DNA of 64,000 nt from an uncultured Draconibacterium sp. (GTDB lineage: Bacteria > Bacteroidota > Bacteroidia > Bacteroidales > Prolixibacteraceae), in the NCBI RefSeq assembly GCF_963674925.1, contig NZ_OY771647.1, forward strand, positions 2,929,501 through 2,993,500, written 5' to 3'. Shown piece after piece: positions 1 through 8,662 of the stretch. How positions within the stretch are numbered: position 1 is the first letter of the stretch; every line of letters begins with the position of its first letter. Both the position numbers and the translations under genes were made by a program. Below the pieces are notes generated by a model, which did not search any database, had not been told where the DNA came from, and was given only the letters and a program-made list of their open reading frames with translations.

Positions 1-1
1 A

Positions 2-1381
2 TCGACTGCAAACAATACAAGTCCCGATCCCGAATTTCCGGGTGGTGTAATTTGGGATGTGGAAGAAATGTGGGCAAAGCTTTGTTTGGCCTCGCAAACA
101 GTAATGGCCGCCATCAACACAAAACGAATTGCCGGCGTAACCGTTACAACTTTTGGTGTTGATGGTGCATTTGTGGACAGTGCTGGCAAAATGCTTTACC
201 CGGTTATTTCGTGGCAATGTCAGCGTACAACGCCTGTAATGAAAGAGATTGGGAAATATATCGCACTTGAAGAACTGTATGCTGAAGCCGGCACTTTTCC
301 GTATGCGTTTAATACTATCAATAAATTTATCTGGATAAAGGAAAACAGGCCTGAGGTGATTGAAAACGCGCATCGTTTTTTGTTTATCACCTCGCTGTTT
401 ATTTATAAGCTGACGAGCGAATTGCGTAATGACGCAACCATGGCCGGCACGTCTATGTTGATGGATATGCAAAAACAGCAAGCTTCGGAGAAGATATTTG
501 GAGCGCTGGATATTCGTCCTGATATGCTTGGAGCTATTGCGGAATCCGGAGAAAAGGCCGGAGTTGTTCATCAAAAGGCAGAAGCTGAAACGGGGATTCC
601 AAAAAATGTTCCGGTGTTTTTTGGCGGGCACGATACACAATTTGCAGTGTTTGGCTCGGGAGCCAATGAAAACGAACTGGTGCTAAGCAGCGGAACCTGG
701 GAAATAATTATGGCGCGCAGTGCCGGTTTTAAATCAACAGAAAAAGAACTGGCAGCACAGTTAACCACTGAAATGGATACAGAGAAGGGATTGTTTAATA
801 TCGGGCAGAATTATCTGGCATCTGGAATACTGGAGTGGTTTGCCAAAAATTTCTATTCGGAACTAAGCGGTGATGCTTTGTACGCTAAAATGATTTTTGA
901 TGCGGGTGCAGTTCAACCCGGAGAATCTTCGTTTTGGGTAAATCCTTCGTTTTACGGCGAAGGCGGAGCCAATAATTTTGGTGCAATAAACGGTTTAACG
1001 ATAAATACAAAACGTGGGGAAATATACCGGGCATTTCTTGAAAGCCTGGCGTATCGTTTGCGATTTGGAATAGAAGCGCTGGAAAATGCGGGTGGTTTTA
1101 AAGCTGAAAAAATAATTTGTGTGGGTGGCGGATCAAAAAACTATCTTTGGAATCAATTGCGTGCCGATGTTTGCAATTTACCCATACAATTGGTCGATCA
1201 GAAGGAAACAACCGTTTTGGGAGCCGCTTTATTTGTATTTGCGGGGAGTGGCGTGGCAAAATCGCCCGAAGAAGCCCGGCAGTTGGTGGATTATAATCCT
1301 AAAATTATTGAGCCATCGAAAAATCAAAAACTGTACGGAGAATTGTATCAGGCATTTAAAGAACGCATGCAATACATTTAA
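2..1381 (+). CDS. fucK: L-fuculokinase-type FGGY sugar kinase, 5' end cut by window
   Basis: ATP-dependent cytosolic kinase that phosphorylates a ketodeoxyhexose (L-fuculose, possibly L-rhamnulose) before aldol cleavage. The frame is open to the left edge, so the true start lies outside the window; about 459 residues are visible, and the GTG at 59 is only an internal codon. Landmarks from the FucK branch of the FGGY family are clear: TTFGVDGAFVD, PVISWQC, DATMAGTS, GGHDTQFAVFGSGA (the catalytic Asp lies in GHDT), LSSGTWEI, and the ATP-site CVGGGSKN near the C-terminus. These fit E. coli FucK better than RhaB as I remember them. The gene lies 35 bp upstream of the aldolase and is probably cotranscribed with it. 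The substrate is open because the window is rich in rhamnose-releasing enzymes. Confidence 0.8.
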   Translation, partial: STANNTSPDPEFPGGVIWDVEEMWAKLCLASQTVMAAINTKRIAGVTVTTFGVDGAFVDSAGKMLYPVISWQCQRTTPVMKEIGKYIALEELYAEAGTFPYAFNTINKFIWIKENRPEVIENAHRFLFITSLFIYKLTSELRNDATMAGTSMLMDMQKQQASEKIFGALDIRPDMLGAIAESGEKAGVVHQKAEAETGIPKNVPVFFGGHDTQFAVFGSGANENELVLSSGTWEIIMARSAGFKSTEKELAAQLTTEMDTEKGLFNIGQNYLASGILEWFAKNFYSELSGDALYAKMIFDAGAVQPGESSFWVNPSFYGEGGANNFGAINGLTINTKRGEIYRAFLESLAYRLRFGIEALENAGGFKAEKIICVGGGSKNYLWNQLRADVCNLPIQLVDQKETTVLGAALFVFAGSGVAKSPEEARQLVDYNPKIIEPSKNQKLYGELYQAFKERMQYI

Positions 1382-1416
1382 TTGAAGAGTTGAATAACAA
1401 AACTTAATTATTAATT

Positions 1417-2211
1417 GTGAATGCATTAAAAAGTCTTCCGGCAGAGGTCGTAAAACATATTTATCAGGTTAGCGAAGTTGCCGGCTATTTATGGGAAAAA
1501 GAATGGGCCGAAAAAAGCTCGGGGAATATTTCCGTTGATCTAAGCGGTCTTTTCCCGGAGTCAACTATAAACCGGATTAAGGAAGAAGTTCCCCGTGATT
1601 TCCCAAAAGAGGCAGCAGAAATGGTACTTTTTGTTACGGGTTCGGGTTGTCGTTTGCGGCATTTGGTAGATAGGGTAGATGAAGTTGCTGCAATTATCGC
1701 TGTTAACCAAACAGCGTCAGCGTATTCGGTTTTGTGGGGCGGCAAAAGTCCAGGTTTTAAACCCACTTCGGAATTGAGGGCGCACATTAAAATTCATCTT
1801 TTTAATGCGGCCAATCATACCGGCAGAAAAGCTGTTGTTCATGCACATCCTACAGAGTTGGTTGTTTTAAGTCACCATAAACTGTTTAAGGATGAGGCTT
1901 TGTTTAATCACTCACTCTGGAAAATGTGCCCGGAAATAAAATTGTATGTTCCGCAGGGAGTTGGCTGTGCCGGTTATGCACGATATGGAACCGAAGAACT
2001 GGCAAATCTTACGCTGGAAGGATTAACAAATCATGATGTTGTTTTGTGGGAAAAACACGGCGCTTTAGCAACCGGAGTGGATATGGAGGAAGCGTTCGAC
2101 TTTTTGGATGTGGCCAATAAGGGGGCTAAACTTTTGTTGTTGGCATGGAGTGCCGGATTCGATCCCGAAGGACTGTCGCCTGAACAACTGGATGATTTGA
2201 TGAAGCCCTGA
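1417..2211 (+). CDS. rhaD: Class II aldolase, rhamnulose-1-phosphate aldolase type
   Basis: Zn-dependent cytosolic aldolase that splits L-rhamnulose 1-phosphate (or a close relative) into DHAP and L-lactaldehyde. It has 264 residues, near RhaD length (about 274) and longer than FucA (about 215). Visible motifs are KSSGNIS, FVTGSG, VLWGG followed by PTSELRAH, the metal-binding VHAHPTELV with His142 and His144, PQGVG, and LWEKHGA with His214 as the likely third metal ligand. A GTG start is used; the ATG four bases further on is out of frame. The gene follows the kinase by 35 bp. The pairing of a FucK-like kinase with a RhaD-like aldolase leaves the sugar ambiguous, but the RG-I enzymes nearby favour rhamnose. 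Confidence 0.8.
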   Translation: MNALKSLPAEVVKHIYQVSEVAGYLWEKEWAEKSSGNISVDLSGLFPESTINRIKEEVPRDFPKEAAEMVLFVTGSGCRLRHLVDRVDEVAAIIAVNQTASAYSVLWGGKSPGFKPTSELRAHIKIHLFNAANHTGRKAVVHAHPTELVVLSHHKLFKDEALFNHSLWKMCPEIKLYVPQGVGCAGYARYGTEELANLTLEGLTNHDVVLWEKHGALATGVDMEEAFDFLDVANKGAKLLLLAWSAGFDPEGLSPEQLDDLMKP

Positions 2212-2269
2212 ATGTGTTAAATTCTGAGACCGTAAAACCTTAATAACTCAAGTCTTCATTTAAAACTTA

Positions 2270-2277
2270 TACCTTCG
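2270..2277 (+). promoter_or_regulatory. Candidate -7 element for the MFS exporter
   Basis: TACCTTCG fits the Bacteroidota -7 consensus TAnnTTTG with one substitution and lies about 25 bp upstream of the ATG at 2302. No convincing TTG -33 element is seen at the expected distance, so this is a weak call. Confidence 0.3.
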
Positions 2278-2301
2278 CGTCCAATTTGAAACGATTCAAG
2301 T

Positions 2302-3504
2302 ATGAGTTTAAACCGCACAAGCAAATTTTTTATTCCCGTATTCACAATGGTTATGGCTGCTATGGTGGCTATGTCGCCATTTGCAATTGATACCTACATT
2401 GCAGCCTTACCCGATATTGCTGAGTTTTTTGGCGTAAAGCTAAACATAGCTGAGTTGACGATCACCTTGTATTTCCTGGGATTTGCTTTTGGTAATTTTT
2501 TCGGTGGCCCTTTGTCCGATGCTTTTGGACGAAAAACAATTGCACTCACCGGAATTGCGCTTTACGGTTTGGCCTCGTTACTTATAACAACATGTACCAA
2601 AATTGAGTATGTGCTGATGTTGCGTGTGCTACAGGCTTTTGGAGGAGGTTTTGCAACGGTTACGGGTAATGTGTTTATTCGCGACTGGTACAGCGGAAAA
2701 CAGGTGGCTCGTTTTGTTACTATTATTAGTATGATCATTATGCTGGCTCCTCTGTTTGCTCCGGTTTGGGGCGCAGCATTAATTCATTGGTATGGGTGGG
2801 TGAGTATCTTCTGGTTTTTGTTCGCATTTGCCATTCTGTTGTTTTCAGCTATGTGGTTGCTTATTCCCGAATCACGTGCTCCCGAGCTGATCACCCGTAA
2901 AATTACAGGCCGGCAGCTGTTGGAAAAGTACCGGGTGTTTTTCTCGAGTAAACAAAGTACTATTTTGCTGTTTGCCATTAGTTTGCCCATGTCGGGATTG
3001 TACATTTTTATTACGGCGGCATCGTTTATTTATATCAAGTATTTTGGTATCAGCCAAATGCGTTTTCCGCTGTTTTTTAGCGCAAATGTTGTTCTGAATA
3101 TTATGCTGTCGTTTTTAAATACCATTCTTTTAAAGAAACATGATCCGGAAAAGATATTACGCTACGGCTTATTGTTGCAGCTGTTTTCGGGAGTTACACT
3201 GGCCATTTCGGTGTTGATGCCTGATCCGCAACTGTGGTCGGTATTTGCTTCTATTGTATTATATATAGGAAGTCTGGGCTTGGTTTTTGGAAACGGAACG
3301 GCTACAATTCTGAATCATAATCCTGAAGTTGCAGGATCGGCCAATGCTACTATCGGAATTGCCCGCTTTGCCATTAGTGCATTGATCGGAAGTATAATGG
3401 CCCTGTTTCATACCGGCGATCTTATTCCTTTTGGAATCGTATTGTTTTTCTGCACCTTAACCGGAAATGTTTTGTATAACTGGGCTTTAAGAATTAAGGA
3501 GTAA
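2302..3504 (+). CDS. Bcr/CflA-family MFS drug exporter
   Basis: Inner-membrane proton antiporter of the major facilitator superfamily, DHA1 type; family members export chloramphenicol, bicyclomycin or small metabolites such as sugars and amino acids. It has 400 residues and a hydrophobic pattern fitting 12 membrane helices. The opening MSPFAIDTYIAALPDIAEFF, the motif-A region GGPLSDAFGRKTIALTGI and the RVLQAFGGG segment are typical of Bcr/CflA. It is transcribed with the upstream sugar genes but separated by 90 bp with its own possible -7 element. It converges on the Nudix regulator with only 3 bp between the stop codons. A sugar-stress exporter role is possible but not shown; the true substrate cannot be read from the sequence. 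Confidence 0.8.
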   Translation: MSLNRTSKFFIPVFTMVMAAMVAMSPFAIDTYIAALPDIAEFFGVKLNIAELTITLYFLGFAFGNFFGGPLSDAFGRKTIALTGIALYGLASLLITTCTKIEYVLMLRVLQAFGGGFATVTGNVFIRDWYSGKQVARFVTIISMIIMLAPLFAPVWGAALIHWYGWVSIFWFLFAFAILLFSAMWLLIPESRAPELITRKITGRQLLEKYRVFFSSKQSTILLFAISLPMSGLYIFITAASFIYIKYFGISQMRFPLFFSANVVLNIMLSFLNTILLKKHDPEKILRYGLLLQLFSGVTLAISVLMPDPQLWSVFASIVLYIGSLGLVFGNGTATILNHNPEVAGSANATIGIARFAISALIGSIMALFHTGDLIPFGIVLFFCTLTGNVLYNWALRIKE

Positions 3505-3507
3505 GAA

Positions 3508-4260
3508 TTACCAAATTCCACTTAACCCATCTTCCAAAGCTTTTTGGTAGCGTTCAATATTAAACGAATACAGGTACGGCGATTTGTGTGCACCACCTGT
3601 TTTCCGCTCTTTTAGCTTGTCGAGAATATGGTAATTTAACATTTTACGCTGAAAATTACGGCGGTCCAGATCGCGGCCAAGAATCGTTTCATAAAGTTTC
3701 TGAAGTTCAGGCATGGTAAATTTCCGGGGTAACAGTTTTAAGCCAATGGGCTGTTGACTAAGCTGTAAGCGCAAGGTGCTGATGGCCTTCTCTATAATTT
3801 GTTTATGGTCGAGCAGCATCGAAACATCGGTGTTTAAAGAAACCCAATCGCAATGGTCGGAAAAAAGGTCAGGAGTTGGTTTTACTTTCCGAAAGTCAAC
3901 CAAAGCATAAAATCCGACAGAGATAAAACGTTTATCAAAAAAACTCTTGTCGTGCTCTGTGCCGGCCATATCGGCATCGAGTATCGCTTTATTCGACTTT
4001 GCTCTTTCCGGATCGCTAAATACTTTAAATTGTTTTAAAAACAGATTGTCAAGCCCGGTGCGCTCTTTAACTATACGTTGTGCTGCCTGCTCAAGCGTTT
4101 CTTCATATTTTAAAAATCCTCCGGGAAGCGAATATTCCTTTGAATACTTTAAATGTAAAAGCAATACTTTAAGCTCATTGTTGTTAAATCCGAATATCAC
4201 ACAATCGATTGATATGTGATTCATGTACTCTGTTGAATTGATCGGCGTTGTATTATCCAA
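3508..4260 (-). CDS. Nudix-fold transcription regulator (AraR/NrtR-like)
   Basis: Probable DNA-binding regulator made of an N-terminal Nudix fold (about residues 12-160) and a C-terminal winged helix (about 165-240). The Nudix box runs from Gly48 to Leu70, but the catalytic REUxEE core reads RIVKER: Ile63 and Arg67 replace two metal-binding glutamates, so hydrolysis is unlikely and the fold probably senses a ligand. Family knowledge: NrtR proteins bind ADP-ribose, and AraR of Bacteroides controls arabinose use. The gene is divergent from the GH3 at 4439, so the 178-bp spacer is the natural place for its operator; a short inverted repeat lies there. The effector is unknown; L-arabinose or another pentose or deoxyhexose is my guess. 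Confidence 0.78.
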   Translation of the reverse strand: MDNTTPINSTEYMNHISIDCVIFGFNNNELKVLLLHLKYSKEYSLPGGFLKYEETLEQAAQRIVKERTGLDNLFLKQFKVFSDPERAKSNKAILDADMAGTEHDKSFFDKRFISVGFYALVDFRKVKPTPDLFSDHCDWVSLNTDVSMLLDHKQIIEKAISTLRLQLSQQPIGLKLLPRKFTMPELQKLYETILGRDLDRRNFQRKMLNYHILDKLKERKTGGAHKSPYLYSFNIERYQKALEDGLSGIW

Positions 4261-4336
4261 GGTCTTTAATTTTTATGCTTACAAATTAGAAAAAATTCTC
4301 GAAGTACTAACTGGATATGTTTAAAAATATAATAAT

Positions 4337-4378
4337 GTGTCGCAATGACACTTGAAATAAAATTTATTCCTATCTTCG
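4337..4378 (+). promoter_or_regulatory. Candidate operator and promoter for GH3
   Basis: An inverted repeat GTGTC-N5-GACAC (4337-4351) abuts a possible -33 TTG (4352-4354). The -7-like TATCTTCG (4371-4378) lies 16 bp further, slightly short of the usual 17-23. The start codon of GH3 is 60 bp downstream. Overlap of repeat and -33 would suit repression or activation by the divergent Nudix regulator. That link is inference. Confidence 0.35.
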
Positions 4379-4438
4379 ACGCATTGATAAATACCATATC
4401 AATAAACTAAAACATAAATAGGAACTAAAACATTCACC

Positions 4439-6868
4439 ATGATCGGTAATAAACTTAAACTAAACAGTGTACTAGCCCTCCTCGTATTATTACTTGTATC
4501 CGGCAGTCTGTCGGCAAGTGTTTCACAAAAAAGCGTAAAAGAAATCGTTAAGTCGATGACCCTGGAGCAAAAAGCTCAATTGGTAATCGGAACCGGAATG
4601 TACTTTCCCTTGCCTGATTCTATTCGTGAAAAAATGCCTCCAATGTTTGGTGGAGGTCTCGATACCAGCACTCCTTACGGAAAAATGGTAGATAAAATCA
4701 GAGGTTATTTGCCCGGAACAGCGGGTGTAACTGCCGAATTTCCTAATCTGGGAATTACAAGCCAGACTTTGGCTGACGGTCCTGCCGGATTGCGTATCAG
4801 CCCAACGCGCGATGGTGAAACCGATACTTATTATTGTACAGCGTTCCCCATTGCAACCGTGATGGCTTCATCGTGGGATACCGAGTTAGTAGAATCGGTA
4901 GGAAAAGCGATGGGAAAGGAAGTGCTGGAATATGGCGCTGATGTTCTTTTAGCACCTGCATTGAATATTCAGCGTGATCCACTTTGCGGACGTAACTTTG
5001 AATATTATTCGGAAGATCCGCTGGTAGCCGGGAAAATGGCGGCTGCCATGGTTAGAGGTATTCAATCGAATGGCGTTGGAACTTCAATCAAACACTTTGC
5101 GGTAAACAACCAGGAAACCAATCGTATGTCGGTTGATGTAATTGCCAGCGAACGTGCTTTACGCGAAATTTATCTGAAAGGATTTAAAATCGCTGTACAG
5201 GAAAGTCAGCCATGGACAGTAATGTCATCCTACAATAAAGTAAATGGTGTTTATACTTCGGAGAGCCACGATTTGTTGACTAAAATTCTTCGCGACGACT
5301 GGGGATTTAAAGGATATGTAATGACCGACTGGGGCGGTGGTAGCGATGTTGTTGCCCAGATGAAAGCCGGAAACGATATGATCCAGCCCGGTTCGCCAGA
5401 GACCATTAAAACACTTATCGAAGCGGTTGAGTCAGGAAAACTGGAAGAATCAGTTTTAGATACGAATGTTGAACGTATTCTGAATATCATGGTTGAAACA
5501 CCGCGTTACAAAGGATATAAAATATCGAACAAACCCGATTTGAAAGCACATGCCGAAGTAACTCGTCAGGCAGCTGCCGATGGAATGGTATTGTTGGAGA
5601 ACAATGGAGCACTACCTTTTGCAAAAAGTATTAAAAATGTTGCTGCATTCGGAAATACGTCGTACGATTTTATTTCGGGAGGAACCGGTAGTGGCGACGT
5701 TAACGAAGCTTATACCGTTTCGTTGATGCAGGGATTGCAAAATGCAGGTTTTGAAACTTATGCAGACCTAAAAGATACTTACGAAAGCTACATGGAAGAA
5801 GCAAGAAAAACACAGGATAAATCAAGCAATCCTTTGGCTGCTTTAATGGGCGGCAAAATTCCTGTTGAAGAAATGGCTCTGGATGCATCAATTGCACAAG
5901 AAATGGCTGCAAAAGCTGATATTGCTTTAATTACCATTGGTAGAAATGCCGGTGAAGGTGGTGACCGCAAAGCGGAAGAAGGCGACTTCTATCTGAATAA
6001 AAATGAAAAAGACCTGATAAAAACAGTTACCGACGCTTTCCACGCAAAAGGTAAAAAATCCATAGTTATTCTGAATGTTGGCGGCGTTGTTGAAACTGCC
6101 AGCTGGAGTATTATTCCTGATGCCGTTCTTTGTGCCTGGCAACCGGGACAAGAGGGTGGAAACTCTATTGTAGATGTACTTTCAGGAAAAGTAAATCCGT
6201 CAGGAAAACTGGCACAAACCTTCCCAGTGAAATACGAAGATGGTTCGTCGTCGGATAATTTTCCCGGCGTGGCTGTTAAGGCTGAAGGAGCTGTAGACAA
6301 TACTGCCGATCAATCAGGTTTCTCACTGATGCGCCGTGTGCCCTGGGAAGTGGTTTACGAAGAAGATATTTACGTGGGTTACCGCTATTTCAATACTTTT
6401 GATGTACCGGTAGCTTACGAATTCGGATACGGAAAATCATACACCACATTTGAGTACAGCAACCTGAAACTGAGCGACAAAAAATTTGATGGAAAGATCA
6501 CCGTTTCCATCGACGTAAAAAATACTGGTGATGTAGCCGGTAAAGAGGTAGTTCAGATTTATGCAAGTGCGCCGGGTAAATCGCTTGAAAAGCCGGAAGA
6601 AGAGTTGGTAGCCTTTGGTAAAACGGCTTTGTTAAAACCGGGTAAATCTGCAACACTGTCGTTTGATATTGACGCCGCACTTTTGGCTTCGTTTGATGAA
6701 GCAAGTACAAGCTGGATTACAGAAGCCGGCGATTATACAGTAAAAGTTGGAGCTTCTTCAAAAGACATTAAAGAAAAAGCAACATTCTCTGTTGCCAACG
6801 ATATTACAGTTCAGAAGGTATCAAAAGCAATGGTGCCTGAACGCGACTTTGAAAAAATGCATAGGTAG
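4439..6868 (+). CDS. Exported GH3 beta-glycosidase with C-terminal Fn3-like domain
   Basis: Secreted exo-acting beta-glycosidase (beta-glucosidase or beta-xylosidase type) that releases terminal sugars from oligosaccharides in the periplasm or at the surface. It has 809 residues: a signal peptide (about 1-26), the GH3 TIM-barrel domain (about 35-360), the alpha/beta sandwich domain (about 385-610), and an Fn3-like domain (about 690-785) with VSIDVKNTGDVAGKEVVQIY. The nucleophile is Asp297 in GYVMTDWGG; substrate-site motifs LADGPAGLR and KHFAVNNQE are present. It leads a plus-strand run GH3-esterase-GH3 and is divergent from the Nudix regulator, its likely controller. The exact substrate is not readable. 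Confidence 0.88.
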   Translation: MIGNKLKLNSVLALLVLLLVSGSLSASVSQKSVKEIVKSMTLEQKAQLVIGTGMYFPLPDSIREKMPPMFGGGLDTSTPYGKMVDKIRGYLPGTAGVTAEFPNLGITSQTLADGPAGLRISPTRDGETDTYYCTAFPIATVMASSWDTELVESVGKAMGKEVLEYGADVLLAPALNIQRDPLCGRNFEYYSEDPLVAGKMAAAMVRGIQSNGVGTSIKHFAVNNQETNRMSVDVIASERALREIYLKGFKIAVQESQPWTVMSSYNKVNGVYTSESHDLLTKILRDDWGFKGYVMTDWGGGSDVVAQMKAGNDMIQPGSPETIKTLIEAVESGKLEESVLDTNVERILNIMVETPRYKGYKISNKPDLKAHAEVTRQAAADGMVLLENNGALPFAKSIKNVAAFGNTSYDFISGGTGSGDVNEAYTVSLMQGLQNAGFETYADLKDTYESYMEEARKTQDKSSNPLAALMGGKIPVEEMALDASIAQEMAAKADIALITIGRNAGEGGDRKAEEGDFYLNKNEKDLIKTVTDAFHAKGKKSIVILNVGGVVETASWSIIPDAVLCAWQPGQEGGNSIVDVLSGKVNPSGKLAQTFPVKYEDGSSSDNFPGVAVKAEGAVDNTADQSGFSLMRRVPWEVVYEEDIYVGYRYFNTFDVPVAYEFGYGKSYTTFEYSNLKLSDKKFDGKITVSIDVKNTGDVAGKEVVQIYASAPGKSLEKPEEELVAFGKTALLKPGKSATLSFDIDAALLASFDEASTSWITEAGDYTVKVGASSKDIKEKATFSVANDITVQKVSKAMVPERDFEKMHR

Positions 6869-6884
6869 TGGGACTTAGTTTAAT

Positions 6885-6916
6885 ACTCTCTCCCTGATAT
6901 AGTTCAGGGGGGGAGT
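6885..6916 (+). terminator. Hairpin downstream of GH3
   Basis: Two 13-base arms (6885-6897 and 6904-6916) pair with two G:U wobbles around a TATAGT loop, and are followed by TCCCTTTTCC. The T-run is short, so it may attenuate rather than fully stop transcription into the esterase gene. Confidence 0.45.
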
Positions 6917-6981
6917 TCCCTTTTCCGAACCTGTGCATAAACAACCATTTTAAGACTAAACAAATTGTAAACCTGCTACTT

Positions 6982-8541
6982 ATGAAAAACATTCGCGTAA
7001 TTCTGTTTTTGGGTATAGCCCTGGCATTTGGGGCATGTTCTACTCCGCCGCCCAAACAAATAAAAGACAGTGTAATTCTTGCCGATGGTACGGTAAGCGG
7101 TTCTTTTGATGAAAGCACCGGAATTACCACTTTTAAGGGAATTCCGTTTGCTGCTCCGCCTGTAGGCGATTTGCGCTGGAAAGCACCACAACCCGTTGAA
7201 CCCTGGGAAGGCGTGAAGGAATGCACTGACTTTTCAGCCAGCCCGATGCAGGCAACGCCAATGCCGTTTAGTATGTGGACACAGGAGTTTATTGCTCCAA
7301 AAGAGCCCTTAAGCGAAGATTGTTTGTACCTGAATGTTTGGACTCCGGCAAAAGATGCCACGGAAAAGCGTCCTGTATTCGTTTATATTTATGGCGGTGG
7401 TTTTTCAAGTGGCGGAAGTGCTGTTCCTATTTATAATGGCGAGGAAATGGCGAAGAAAGGCCTTGTTTTTATCACTATAAACTATCGTGTAGGAACCTTA
7501 GGATTTTTAGCGCATCCGGAACTTACTACTGAATCGCCAAACAACGCCTCAGGGAATTATGGGTTACTTGACCAGGTTGAAGCCCTGAAATGGGTAAACA
7601 AAAATATTGCTGCTTTTGGTGGCGATCCAAACAATATTACCATTGCCGGTCAGTCGGCAGGTGCGTTTAGTGTTAATTATTTAGTGGCAAGTCCACTAAC
7701 AAAAGGATTGATTCACCGTGCCATTGCTGAGAGTGGTGGTGCGGTGCTTTCAACCAATGCGTTAGCACGTGGTGGTAGCCTGAAATCTGCCGAGGAAGCG
7801 GGTATAAAATTCGCCGAGTCTTTGGGGGCATCATCTATTGAAGAATTACGGGCAAAAAGTGCCGGGGAGATTTTAAGTGGTACCGGCCTGCGAAATCCGA
7901 TCGTTGATGGTTATTTTCTTCCAAAACCGGTTAGTGAGATCTTTGCCAACGGCGAACAAAACGATATTCCTGTGATAATTGGATGGAACGAAGATGAAGG
8001 TTTTGGAGGGAAGCCTGTTCCTGCAGGTCAGTTTAAAGAACGTGTAAAAACGATGTTTGGTGATAAGGCCGATAAATTTCTGGCTGAGTTCCCAATCAAC
8101 TCTGATGAGGAGGCCTTTGCAATTCAGAACGATTTGGGAGCATTGCAAACCTTTGGTATTCAGTCGTACAAATGGATGCAGCTACAAAATGAAAAGGCAA
8201 CATCGAAAGTATTTATGTACCGTTTTGAGCGGGATGTGCCTTACGCCGATGGAATGAGTGATTTTGGAGCTTTCCATACAGGTGAAGTACCATACGCCTA
8301 CAATAACCTGAAAATGAGCCCGCGCCCATGGATTGAGGCAGATTATAAACTGGCCGATCTGATGTCGGATTACTGGGTAAATTTTGCTGCTACAGGAGAT
8401 CCAAATGCAGAAGGATTGCCCGGGTGGGAAGCAGCTTCGCCTGATAACCTGAAAGCAATGCGCTTTAACACCACATCAGCATGTGGCGATCTGCCAAGCA
8501 TGGAACTGCTTAAATTTCTTGATGATTTTTATTCTGAATAA
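6982..8541 (+). CDS. Lipoprotein type-B carboxylesterase
   Basis: Serine carboxylesterase of the COesterase (type B) alpha/beta-hydrolase family, anchored as a lipoprotein by Cys19 (FGAC lipobox). It has 519 residues. Family motifs are TFKGIPFAAPPVGDLRW, SEDCLYLNVW, the oxyanion loop YIYGGGF, and the nucleophile Ser225 in AGQSAGA. Acid and His partners fit NEDEG (about residue 335) and FHTGEVPY (about 430). Flanked by two exported GH3 enzymes on the same strand, it may remove acyl or aryl esters from plant polysaccharides before glycosidase action; this role is inferred from context only. A second member of the family lies at 44311. Confidence 0.85.
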   Translation: MKNIRVILFLGIALAFGACSTPPPKQIKDSVILADGTVSGSFDESTGITTFKGIPFAAPPVGDLRWKAPQPVEPWEGVKECTDFSASPMQATPMPFSMWTQEFIAPKEPLSEDCLYLNVWTPAKDATEKRPVFVYIYGGGFSSGGSAVPIYNGEEMAKKGLVFITINYRVGTLGFLAHPELTTESPNNASGNYGLLDQVEALKWVNKNIAAFGGDPNNITIAGQSAGAFSVNYLVASPLTKGLIHRAIAESGGAVLSTNALARGGSLKSAEEAGIKFAESLGASSIEELRAKSAGEILSGTGLRNPIVDGYFLPKPVSEIFANGEQNDIPVIIGWNEDEGFGGKPVPAGQFKERVKTMFGDKADKFLAEFPINSDEEAFAIQNDLGALQTFGIQSYKWMQLQNEKATSKVFMYRFERDVPYADGMSDFGAFHTGEVPYAYNNLKMSPRPWIEADYKLADLMSDYWVNFAATGDPNAEGLPGWEAASPDNLKAMRFNTTSACGDLPSMELLKFLDDFYSE

Positions 8542-8662
8542 GACGATGTGCAACTAATTAAATTCAATATGAAACGAGCATATAAAATATTACATCCAAG
8601 AGGAATAATAAAATATGTGCGAGTTCCATACTATACTGCTAAAAACTAACAATCTAAATAGT

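Noticed and set aside
8615..8662. N-terminal extension of the second GH3 from the upstream ATG
   Set aside because: It would place 16 polar residues before a perfect lipoprotein signal.
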